A DNA stretch of 64,000 nucleotides from Trileptium ribeirensis (Eukaryota > Nematoda > Enoplea > Enoplida > Thoracostomopsidae). The number at the start of each line of letters is the position of its first letter. Position 1 is the stretch's first letter. The notes below the pieces were generated by a model. The model was given only the letters and a program-made list of their open reading frames with translations. It did no database searches and was not told the DNA's origin. The stretch is taken from contig JASANE010024981.1 in NCBI GenBank assembly GCA_030248225.1, positions 159,570-223,569 on the forward strand, written 5' to 3'. Below are positions 10,475 through 20,350 of this stretch, one piece after another. The translations under genes and the position numbers were made by a program.

Positions 10475-10678
10475 TGTGGAAAAAAGCACTAGCAAAGTAT
10501 AGAGACTGACAATCTGCTGCTATGTTTATTTTAGCATTAAACCCGTTGAACACTAATCACCCGACATCACACATATCAACTCAAACCTTCTCAGCTAGCT
10601 ACCCATTTTCATGCAAATCTAACTACAACAACAACAATTCATGTGTTTCAAAGAACAATCACATCCTGCTTTCGAGCA
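10475..10678 (-). repeat. LTR (5' LTR of the minus-strand BEL/Pao element)
   Basis: 204 bp, the partner of 7317-7531, with several small indels relative to it. Starts TGTGGAAAA and ends GAGCA on the plus strand. No convincing tRNA-type primer binding site is visible next to it on the minus strand. Confidence 0.75.
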
Positions 10679-11055
10679 TACTGGCAGGGTCCAAGTAGGG
10701 ATTATGTGGCGAACAAATCAGTCACAATACAATCAGCAACGTCTAAATTTGACAGTGCTGCAAGTTCATCACGTGTACGCCAAGGAAGTGCTGCTAATAG
10801 TTTGATACTAACGACGATCGGTACGACTAGTGGGACAAATATACCTGAGGAAATTCTGCTCCGCATAATAGATGGGCAACGGATGTACACAAGTTAACGA
10901 AGAAACGTGGTAGCGGTGCGATGCTTCGAAAGAAATTAAAATATCAGCAATATCTCTGGGAGCATGGAATCTGGCCCAGGGACAACCCGCGACTGGCAAA
11001 TTTTACAGACGATTCAGCGTCAAATAACGAACCACAGCCGCCATGCGACCAATAA
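10679..11055 (+). pseudogene. Continuation of the unrecognised plus-strand ORF beyond the BEL/Pao insertion
   Basis: The frame opening at 10679 (YWQGPSRDYV...) is Ser/Thr-rich and ends at 10897. An overlapping frame continues (VHKLTKKRGSGAMLRKKL ... WEHGIWPRDNP) and ends at 11055. The first piece resumes the codon phase of the ORF broken at 7316, so it probably was the same protein before the insertion. No domain is recognised. Confidence 0.35.
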
Positions 11056-11718
11056 TTTCTATGCACGTTACATTACAATCGTAGCATTTATTGGTAAACA
11101 ATAATTCAGTGCTAGTTATATAATTCGTATATCATTTTGCTTTAGTTGATGGCGCTATCCAGCAATTCACATAGTAAATTCTTTACGAAATACTTCTCAA
11201 CAGGATTTGCTACATAGCGATACCAATATAAAAAAGTTTCGTTTTATATAAAGTGTGCGGCTATTCTAGCGGTGAAGGTGGCGAAAGCAACGGCAAGGCT
11301 TTGTTCGTCAAATACTATGCTCATTACATGTCGATAAGAGCAGTAAGGTGCGGAGGACCGCACTGCTTTGGCGAGGGGGTTATGTAGTATGTCTGGAACT
11401 TATGATGTTGCTTGTAAGCTTGGCATTTCGAAGATTGAAGATTAAGTGTTTTGACTTCGTAAAACAAAAACAATCAAAAACATTTTATATATAATTCAGC
11501 ATCAGAAGGTCGGGCGAGTTAGTTTGATTTTCATATTGTGCGATGTTTGTTGAAAGTTCTGGTTATTCTGTAATATTTGCGTACGAGTCAATACAAAATA
11601 GCTTGTTCTTTAGTAGTGTAGTTTGTAGCGCGTGATTCGTGAGATTGGCTGAGTGGCTTGGATACAGAACACGGTCCATTCCTGGAACGTATGTTCGCAC
11701 GTGCAAGCCTGGACATGA
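11056..11718. other. Gene-free AT-rich stretch
   Basis: No supported gene. It holds a weak tRNA-like segment at about 11641-11712 (an A-box-like GGCTGAGTGGCT but a poor B box), treated under rejected observations. Confidence 0.5.
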
Positions 11719-11928
11719 GTGTACAGTACCTATCGGTCCGTTGCTAATTATCGCAAAACTTCAGTATACGGTACCAACCGGAACGTAGTTAAGTATCACA
11801 CAGTTGCAGCATACGGTACATATCGGCCTGTAGTTAATTATCGCATAACTCCAGTATACGGTACCATTCGGTCCGTGGCCTTGCACTGCATAGCTCCCCA
11901 CTATCCACGTCAGGCGTTATATATATGA
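11719..11928 (+). repeat. 45-bp tandem repeat, open in one frame (four 15-residue units)
   Basis: The 69-codon ORF reads as four imperfect 15-residue units of the form VYGTxRxVVxYxxTx (YSTYRSVANY, YGTNRNVVKY, YGTYRPVVNY, YGTIRSVALH). The DNA unit is 45 bp, with GTATACGGTACC at its core. Whether it is translated is unknown; an in-frame repeat of 45 bp stays open easily once one unit is open. It sits about 0.8 kb upstream of the globin exon on the same strand. Confidence 0.45.
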
Positions 11929-12703
11929 CCAGTTTTTTTCAAACATGGTGGAACATCGAAAATAAATTTGAAAAACTTAACTTGGAGAAGTGAACTTAAA
12001 ACACGTGCTACCAATATAATAATGTTTTGCAGTGCGAATTACAAATACCTGTGTCTGTACCATTCCTGACGTGCAAGCGCTTAGCTCTGAGGTATATACC
12101 TACTACGAGAACAAACTACAAAATGAAACTCCAGAAACGGCAAGAGCAGAAAGCTAGTTTAAAGCATGCTATCTGGGTTACAGGCTCAGAACAAAAATAT
12201 TGAGTAAGCAGAGCTGATGCCCAAGTCTTCTGAACTCTGTTTCAGAGTAGTTGGCATGACTTTTTCCTGAATGAATTAGTTTAATAAAGTATTATTCCGG
12301 AATGTCATATAGGCTTTTTTACTGAAGTGTCAGCCGTTTCGAAAGCCCGCTGAAGAAGAATGCACGATTTTGCAACCATATTTACTCTACAGTATTTTGC
12401 CCTAAGAATCTTGGCGCCAAAAACCAGCAAAACCCATTAGAAGTGTTTTCTAACAGCATTAAGGCCCCGCCTTTACGTTTACTATGCTTTAGACATCCAT
12501 AACTGTACATATATTATTATATTATTGCTGAAAATTCTGGCAATGCATGTGATCAATATAAAACTCTAGAAAAAATATGGTTCCCAATAGCGCCTTAGAG
12601 ATTCCTCAAAACAACAGATGTTAACATATATCATTCAATGTACATAAATTTAAAATTGTCGCATTCAAATTTTATAAATTCGTTTCCCACAATACAATTT
12701 TAG

Positions 12704-13119
12704 AGGCACCCCAGCGCACCGATCTCGGAGATAACACTAATATTTCTAAGTCGAAACATCCGCCACCTGGAATACGTTTTCATGCTCGACGATTCACGAA
12801 CACACTCGACTTCGTTGTGAAAAACCTGGACAACTTGGAACAAGGTGGCGTTCATAAGTTTCTATTCGAACTCGGCGCCAAACATGTTCAACATCGACGC
12901 GCAGGTTTCAATACGAAACTTTGGGATCTTTTTGCTGAAACAATGATTGTCCGAACTCTCGATTGGGGAAATAAATCACAACGATGTCCTGCAACACATG
13001 AAGCATGGAGTATTATTATCTTGTATGTAATAAGGACGATGAAGGACGGATATCATGCAGAGATGAAAAGACTTCGGTACCCATCGGTGGAATCATTATC
13101 TAGAAAATCACCGCAATAA
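12704..13119 (+). CDS. Globin-like gene, terminal coding exon
   Basis: A TTTTAG acceptor at 12698-12703 opens an exon that stays open to TAA at 13117-13119 (about 138 codons). The protein shows a globin C-terminal half: IRFHARRFTNTLDFVVKNLD (E helix with a candidate distal His), FLFELGAKHVQHR (F helix, with proximal His in the GxxH position), GFNTKLWDLFAE (G-helix start) and EAWSIIILYVIRTMKDG (H helix). This spacing and the LGxxH ... W..F pattern are characteristic of nematode-type globins, which bind haem and oxygen. The exon starts with an APQRTDLGDN linker, probably at the D/E boundary. AATAAA (13115-13120) overlaps the stop codon and could be the polyadenylation signal. I could not find the upstream exon(s), and heavy repeat insertion lies on both sides. 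A decayed copy is possible, but the exon has no stop or frameshift. Confidence 0.7.
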
Positions 13120-13489
13120 AATTAAACGGTAATATAATTCAAGGATATTGTGGCAATCTCGTCCACAATGGCGCTCAAACAGCCCCGTACAACGCCTTGT
13201 AATTCCCGAAATTGCCCAGAGTAGTAAGGTAAAATATTGATTGCAATCTTAAAAAAATATCTTGGTTTTATCTTCCTCGTCGGCGGTACCTACTCAAGCG
13301 AAATATTTAGGCAAGAGCACTTCTATCTAAAAACAATACTAACTGAAATATAAATATCGAAATTTCGAATTCACAAGCTTCAATAAAAGTTAGAATTTCT
13401 CTACGCACATTTTCACGTCGCGTCGAAGTGTTAGTCTTTATGGATATCCATTGCTCGTGGGCTTGGGGAGGGGGAGTTAAAAGGCTACA
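13120..13489. other. Gene-free spacer between globin exon and satellite
   Basis: AT-rich with no ORF of note; presumably the 3' flank of the globin gene. Nothing recognisable. Confidence 0.5.
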
Positions 13490-13930
13490 GCCAAAAGGGA
13501 GAAGAGGGGTGCGTTGATCTAAGGACGACGGTAAACACGGCTTTTAGGGGGGAGGGCTTTTAACTACTCGAACTCTTATTACCGCCTATGCTGTAACCTC
13601 GATCAAAGTTGAGAAGAGGGGTGCGTCGATCTAAGGACGACGGTAAACATGGCTTTTAGGGGGAGGTCTTTTAACTACTCAAACCCTTATAGCCGCCTAT
13701 GCTGTAACCTCGATCAAAGTTGAGAAGAGGGGTGCGTCGATCTAAGGACGACGGTAAACATGGCTTTTAGGGGGGAGGGCTTTTAACTACTCAAACCCTT
13801 ATAGCCGCCTATGCTGTAACCTCGATCAAAGTTGAGAAGAGGGGTGCGTCGATCTAAGGACGACGGTAAACATGGCTTTTAGGGGGAGGTCTTTTAACTA
13901 CTCAAACCCTTATAGCCGCCTATGCTGTAA

Positions 13931-14056
13931 CGGGGGGGGCCCGGGGGACCGACGGGCCAGAAACCCGGACGAAAGAGAAAGACAACAAACAGAGCACCAA
14001 CCCCCGAAGACAACGAGAAAGAAGAAAACAACAAAACAAAAACAAACACCACCCCT
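13931..14056. other. T-less insert inside the satellite
   Basis: About 120 bp with essentially no T on the plus strand, starting with a G8 run and CCCGGGGG and then becoming A/C-rich. It replaces part of one unit and matches no other part of the array. It looks like a consensus or assembly fault rather than biology. Confidence 0.5.
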
Positions 14057-14944
14057 CGATCAAAGTTGAGAAGAGGGGTGCGTCGATCTAAGGACGACGG
14101 TAAACATGGCTTTTAGGGGGAGGTCTTTTAACTACTCAAACCCTTATAGCCGCCTCACGAGAACCATGCTGTAACCTCGATCAAAGTTGAGAAGAGGGGT
14201 GCGTCGATCTAAGGACGACAGTAAACATGGCTTTTAGGGGGAGGGCTTTTAACTACTCAAACCCTTATAGCCGCCTATGCTGTAACCTCGATCAAAGTTG
14301 AGAAGAGGGGTGCGTCGATCTAAGGACGACGGTAAACATGGCTTTTAGGGGGAGGGCTTTTAACTACTCAAACCCTTATAGCCGCCTATGCTGTAACCTC
14401 GATCAAAGTTGAGAAGAGGGGTGCGTCGATCTAAGGACGACGGTAAACATGGCTTTTAGGGGGAGGTCTTTTAACTACTCAAACCCTTATAGCCGCCTAT
14501 GCTGTAACCTCGATCAAAGTTGAGAAGAGGGGTGCGTCGATCTAAGGACGACAGTAAACATGGCTTTTAGGGGGGAGGGCTTTTAACTACTCAAACCCTT
14601 ATAGCCGCCTATGCTGTAACCTCGATCAAAGTTGAGAAGAGGGGTGCGTCGATCTAAGGACGACGGTAAACATGGCTTTTAGGGGGGAGGGCTTTTAACT
14701 ACTCAAACCCTTATAGCCGCCTATGCTGTAACCTCGATCAAAGTTGAGAAGAGGGGTGCGTCGATCTAAGGACGACGGTAAACATGGCTTTTAGGGGGAG
14801 GTCTTTTAACTACTCAAACCCTTATAGCCGCCTATGCTGTAACCTCGATCAAAGTTGAGAAGAGGGGTGCGTCGATCTAAGGACGACGGTAAACATGGCT
14901 TTTAGGGGGGAGGGCTTTTAACTACTCAAACCCTTATAGCCGCT

Positions 14945-15650
14945 TTAACCTCAAAAAGGGAGGGGGGGGGATAGGACAACCGCGCAACAGACAGGGGAGG
15001 CACTCTCAAACCCATAGCCGCCTATGCTCGAGCCTCGATCAAACAAGAAGAGAATCTCGATAAAGACACAAAACATCTGCAAGGAGGAGCTTGAGCACTC
15101 AAACCCATAGCCGCCTAGCTAACCTCCAGAAGAAAAGAGGCAGATCTAGACAAGCACCGAAACGCGCAGCTGACTGAACCCTCTAGCCACTATGCTAACC
15201 GATCAAAGGAGGGAACACGTAGACGATGAACATCCGCCAGGAGCTTCAACTATAGCCTAATCACACTATGCTAACCTCAATCAAAGGAGAAGAGAGACGT
15301 ATAAGAGACAGACAAAACACTAGCTTAGAGCAACTACTCAATCCCATAGCACCTAATTAGCTAAATCAAAGAGTGGATTCTAGACAACAAAAACAGCTTG
15401 AAAGACTACTACTCAAGCCCATAGCCGCTATGTCTTAACCTCAGATGAATAAGAATAGAGGATATCAGACAACAGTAACATGCTTGAGCTTACTCTCAAA
15501 CCCTTATGCACTATACTTACCTCAACTCAAAGAGAAAGATACATAAATCTCAGACAACAAAACACCTTACAAGAAACACTACTAAACCCATACCACCAGC
15601 AACTCAACAGAAAGAAAAAATCAAACAACAAAAACACAAACTATGTTGTA
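14945..15650. other. Degraded satellite units
   Basis: About seven shortened units keep the order of satellite words (TCAAACCCATAGCCGCCTA, TAACCTC, ATCAAAG, GAAGAG, ATCTAGACA) but have lost many bases, chiefly G and T. Perfect units resume abruptly at about 15651. The pattern is compatible with poorly corrected long-read consensus, or with an older diverged patch of the array. Confidence 0.55.
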
Positions 15651-16069
15651 ACTTCGATCAAAGTTGAGAAGAGGGGTGCGTCGATCTAAGGACGACAGTA
15701 AACATGGCTTTTAGGGGGGAGGGCTTTTAACTACTCAAACCCTTATAGCCGCCTATGCTGTAACCTCGATCAAAGTTGAGAAGAGGGGTGCGTCGATCTA
15801 AGGACGACGGTAAACATGGCTTTTAGGGGGAGGGCTTTTAACTACTCAAACCCTTATAGCCGCCTATGCTGTAACCTCGATCAAAGTTGAGAAGAGGGGT
15901 GCGTCGATCTAAGGACGACGGTAAACATGGCTTTTAGGGGGAGGGCTTTTAACTACTCAAACCCTTATAGCCGCCTATGTTGTAACTTCGATCAAAGTTG
16001 AGAAGAGGGGTGCGTCGATCTAAGGACGACAGTAAACATGGCTTTTAGGGGGAAGGGCTTTTAACTACT

Positions 16070-16195
16070 CAGGGCGAGGAGGCGTTGCGCGCGCCCTCCT
16101 CGCGCTTCTAACCTCAGGGAGAAGAAGATCGATCTAGACACGTCCCGACCTCTCCCTTGCCCTTCTACCCCCCCACACCCCCCCCCAACCCTTAT
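16070..16195. other. GC- and C-rich insert inside the satellite
   Basis: Opens with GGGCGAGGAGGCG and GCGCGCGCCCTCCTCGCGC (self-complementary) and ends in poly-C runs before intact units resume. Like 13931-14056 it interrupts a unit without resembling it. Confidence 0.45.
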
Positions 16196-17330
16196 AGCCG
16201 CCTATGCTGTAACCTCGATCAAAGTTGAGAAGACGGGTGCGTCGATCTAAGGACGACGGTAAACATGGCTTTTAGGGGGAGGGCTTTTAACTACTCAAAC
16301 CCTTATAGCCGCCTATGCTGTAACCTCGATCAAAGTTGAGAAGAGGGGTGCGTCGATCTAAGGACGACAGTAAACATGGCTTTTAGGGGGGAGGGCTTTT
16401 AACTACTCAAACCCTTATAGCCGCCTATGCTGTAACCTCGATCAAAGTTGAGAAGAGGGGTGCGTCGATCTAAGGACGACAGTAAACATGGCTTTTAGGG
16501 GGGAGGGCTTTTAACTACTCAAACCCTTATAGCCGCCTATGCTGTAACCTCGATCAAAGTTGAGAAGAGGGGTGCGTCGATCTAAGGACGACGGTAAACA
16601 TGGCTTTTAGGGGGAGGGCTTTTAACTACTCAAACCCTTATAGCCGCCTATGCTGTAACCTCGATCAAAGTTGAGAAGAGGGGTGCGTCGATCTAAGGAC
16701 GACGGTAAACATGGCTTTTAGGGGGAGGTCTTTTAACTACTCAAACCCTTATAGCCGCCTATGCTGTAACCTCGATCAAAGTTGAGAAGAGGGTGCGTTG
16801 ATCTAAGGACGACGATAAACATGGCTTTTAGGGGGAGGTCTTTTAACTACTCAAACCCTTATAGCCGCCTATGCTGTAACCTCGATCAAAGTTGAGAAGA
16901 GGGGTGCGTCGATCTAAGGACGACGATAAACATGGCTTTTAGGGGGGAGGGCTTTTAACTACTCAAACCCTTATAGCCGCCTATGCTGTAACCTCGATCA
17001 AAGTTGAGAAGAGGGGTGCGTCGATCTAAGGACGACAGTAAACATGGCTTTTAGGTGGGAGGGCTTTTAACTACTCAAACCCTTATAGCCGCCTATGCTG
17101 TAACCTCGATCAAAGTTGAGAAGAGGGGTGCGTCGATCTAAGGACGACAGTAAACATGGCTTTTAGAGGGAGGGCTTTTAACCACTCAAACCCTTATAGC
17201 CGCCTATGCTGTAACCTCGATCAAAGTTGAGAAGAGGGGTGCGTCGATCTAAGGACGACAGTAAACATGGCTTTTAGGGGGGAGGGCTTTTAACTACTCA
17301 AACCCTTATAACCGCCTATGCTGTAACCTC

Positions 17331-19889
17331 AATTTTTCAGTTCACTGATATAAGCTTTAAATATTTCACTATTTGTAGAATAAAATTTTGGTTACTAGAT
17401 GCAAAACGAAATGTGTTAAATGAATCATTTACTTATTGAAGTTTTCAAATTTGTCTACACATCATGTGTACAATTACATTTTTTGAAAAATTAAACATAG
17501 TTTATATTTACTATTTAACACATTTAGGAGATGTTATTTCCAACTACCGTTGGGCCTTTAGTGCTCTAAAGTTCTAAAAACAACGTAATTTTCAACGACA
17601 TTTTTATAGAAAATAAGGATAATTTGTTATATTACTTTGCAATAAACCTATAGTCCCCTAATTGCGCTTTTTACTACTTCTGGCTATGTCCAAGCTAAAT
17701 GTTGTAGTGTCAACGGTCAAAACAAATTTCTTTTCTTATCTGCATTATATCTTGCGGCAGTTAATAAATATATGTTATTACATAGCTAGGCGTTAATATC
17801 TGTAATTGATTTTGCTTTGCTATTTTTAATGATCGTTAAAATTGAATTTTCATGGTAGCTGGGATTTCACCAACCGAGCTTCTGTTACGATGACAGAGTT
17901 AGGGTTAGTTGCAAAAGCCTATCTTAAAAATACGAATATATAATATTATCCTCACAAGCACCAGTAAATTGTAGCTCGCCAAAGGCGTATACGTATATTA
18001 GTGTTTTTAGTTAGGAATGTGGATCGCAAGGTCTAGGTGCCTAGCCTTACACTGCATATATGTATATGTAACATCTAAGCATTACTGTGCTGTCGCTATA
18101 AAACTGTAGACTGAATTACACAGACACTAGGTTCAGAACTGGAGCACCATTGTGCTGCTCTCAATAGATACTCAAGCAGAAGCACCATTGTGCTCTCACA
18201 ATACAAATAGAAATAACTACTCGATTCGAGATAAACTTTTCCATTTAGGAGTTCGTATTCAGTTACTACACGGGGTATTGGTCACCATATTAGGTCGCCG
18301 GTGCAATATGTCAAGGACACCTGAAGTATGAAAATAATTTTTCATTACGACAGTGGGAACCATGTTACCTCCTTCTAACGATATAAATCCATTAAACGCA
18401 TGTTACGATAAAAACGTTTGATATAGCCGCATATCGGTTCATTAGTTATAACTATGAATCTTTGAGTTCAAGGTCAAGATAGGCAAAAACTGGTTCTTGC
18501 CAAATTAGTGTCATATAAATTAGTGTCTATATATAAATAGTGTAAAACTTGGGCTATATTAACGGTCTGGTAAAACTTGGGCTATATTAACGTGTTCAAG
18601 GAAATACTGCCGTCGTCGTGCGTTTATATAGAGCTTGATTTTCTGGGACCATCAATTTGGGATTGTTAAACACAGTAAAATTACACTGGACTAAAGTTAC
18701 AAGCCCAATTGTCCAGCACAGCAACAACTAGTGAAGCATACTTTAATATACCTACGTTTGAATTAGTATGTTTTCTTCTAATGATGATCGTTTCAAAACG
18801 GCAATACAAACCGATTTTTTAGTAAACTTGGAAACGCCAGGAAAATTTTCACCTCGATTAAAGAAAACTTCGGCTCAGATACACCATACCGCTGAAATAA
18901 AACTGTAGTATTTGATTTAATTTTATTTATTCAAATGTCAAAACCTAAACTGGACAAAAATCGAAAATGCTAAAATTACAACAGCTATTATCTAGGTCAT
19001 GTTTAGCCAATTTATTAAACGTATGCGATTAGTTTTGCTGGATCGGGTTTACAATTTTGCTAAATTCAAAAAAAATAAATTGCAATGCCAGATGCATCAT
19101 TGGGGTCAATGGGTGATCAGGCGCAGCAACCTGAAAAAAACTTGGAGCCATGGAATGCAAAGGTACGCTTTGAAATACAACTATCGCTTGCAAAGCAATA
19201 AACGATTAAAGGAATAACGGATTTTCTGCATTAATGACATTTGTGAAACATGGATATTGGAGGTGTATACGAAATGCAAAAAGCTATTAATAAACTATCA
19301 TTGGATTCTAGCATCCGGCGCTCAATCCTTACTTTGGCGAACCTTTGTATATGTGTTAATTATCGTCCTTTTGTCATACTTTAGAAAACCCCAGCCGCGA
19401 TGGTTGACTTAATATTTTAATATGACATCGGATTTCCAATTCAGTGATTGAAAAAGACTTACCAACAACCAAATATGCTAGCCCAAATATATTTTTTGCG
19501 TTATTGAAGTGGTCATTCTCTCGCAAAATCGCGGCTCCAACGTTTAATACAATCTAGACAGTACCCATTTCAAATTTAATTAGTATGTTTAATAGCAGTT
19601 ATGTGTGCCCATACACGAGGTTAAAAACAATGGTCGAAAATGTCGCGTTATCGGATAGTAACTAGTCATTTTGAATCACGTTTTCTTCGAGGCGGTCGGA
19701 AATAGGTGAAGCGAATAATTCCAAGCGGCTTTAACCACTGAATTACAATATCAAAACAAGGCAACCTCAGAGCAAAAATGAACTGATTTTGGTATATAAT
19801 TTTTATACAAAAAGATTTTAATTATTTTTTATTAAAATATTAATTTTAATTTTATAGACAAAAAGAATTTTTATACATAGACATGAAAT
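17331..19889. other. Gene-free AT-rich stretch
   Basis: No supported gene. Minor structures: AGCACCATTGTGCT twice (near 18143 and 18182), a self-complementary 14-mer; and a short direct duplication of TAAAACTTGGGCTATATTAA (near 18542 and 18572). ORFs up to 72 codons show no family resemblance. Confidence 0.5.
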
Positions 19890-20350
19890 AGAAAAAATTG
19901 GATAAAAAATACAAAAATTGGAGAAAAAATACAAAAATTGGAGAAAAAATACAAAAATTGGAGAAAAAATACAAAACTTGGAGAAAAAATACAAAAACTG
20001 GAGATGAAATACAAAAATTGGAGATGAAAAACAAAAATTGGAGAAAAAATATAAAAATTGGATAAGTTGGAGATGAAATACAAAAATTGGAGAAAAAATA
20101 CAAAAATTGGAGAAAAAATACAAAAATTGAAGAAATTGGAGCTGAAATACAAAAATTAGAGAAAAAATACAAAACTTGGAGAAAAAATACAAAAATTGGA
20201 GATGAAAAACAAAAATTGGAGAAAAAATATAAAAATTGGAGAAAAAATACAAAAATTGGAGAAGTTGGAGATGAAATACAAAAATTGGAGAAAAAATACA
20301 AAAATTGGAGAAGATGGAGATGAAATACAAAAATTGGAGAAATTAGAGAA
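19890..20350. repeat. Minisatellite, 20-bp unit
   Basis: Tandem GAGAAAAAATACAAAAATTG with exact 20-bp periodicity at 19921-19980, and variant units (GAGATGAAATACAAAAATTG, plus shorter ones such as GAGAAGTTG) beyond. All overlapping ORFs on both strands are translations of this repeat. Confidence 0.93.

Larger units (their letters stand above)
7317..10678 (-). mobile_element. BEL/Pao LTR retrotransposon, internally deleted copy carrying the SGNH third ORF
   Basis: A 3.36-kb element on the minus strand bounded by direct repeats at 7317-7531 and 10475-10678. Both repeats start TGTGGAAAA and end AGCA on the plus strand, giving TG...CA termini. Reading the minus strand, the order is 5' LTR, decayed gag (9974 to about 9060), the C-terminal tail of pol (about 9060-8768), the decayed third ORF (8711-7555) and the 3' LTR. 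Most of pol (protease, RT, RNase H, integrase) is missing, with the junction near 9060. The LTR contains AATAAA in the sense orientation. I found no clear target-site duplication (left flank tctat, right flank tactg). LTR divergence is moderate with several indels, so the insertion is old. Confidence 0.75.
13490..17330. repeat. Satellite array, unit about 111-112 bp, about 26 well-preserved copies
   Basis: Each unit runs CCTCGATCAAAGTTGAGAAG, GGGTGCGTCGATCTAAGGAC, GACGGTAAACATGGCTTTTA, a G5-7 run, then TTTTAACTACTCAAACCCTT and ATAGCCGCCTATGCTGTAA. Successive starts near 13597, 13708 and 13820 give a period of 111-112 bp, the difference coming from the length of the G run. Copies are nearly identical, differing mainly at a G/A site in GACGRTAAAC, in the G run and at GAGGKCTTTT. 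The array is broken by three abnormal segments listed separately. ORFs inside it are not genes. Confidence 0.95.

Noticed and set aside
11641..11712. tRNA-like segment (GGCTGAGTGGCT A box)
   Set aside because: The B-box region (ATGTTCGCACG) departs from GGTTCGANTCC, no acceptor stem or anticodon arm could be folded; at best a decayed tRNA-derived SINE head.
13490..17330. CRISPR-like regular repeats
   Set aside because: Units are directly tandem with no unique spacers, and the context is eukaryotic; it is a satellite.
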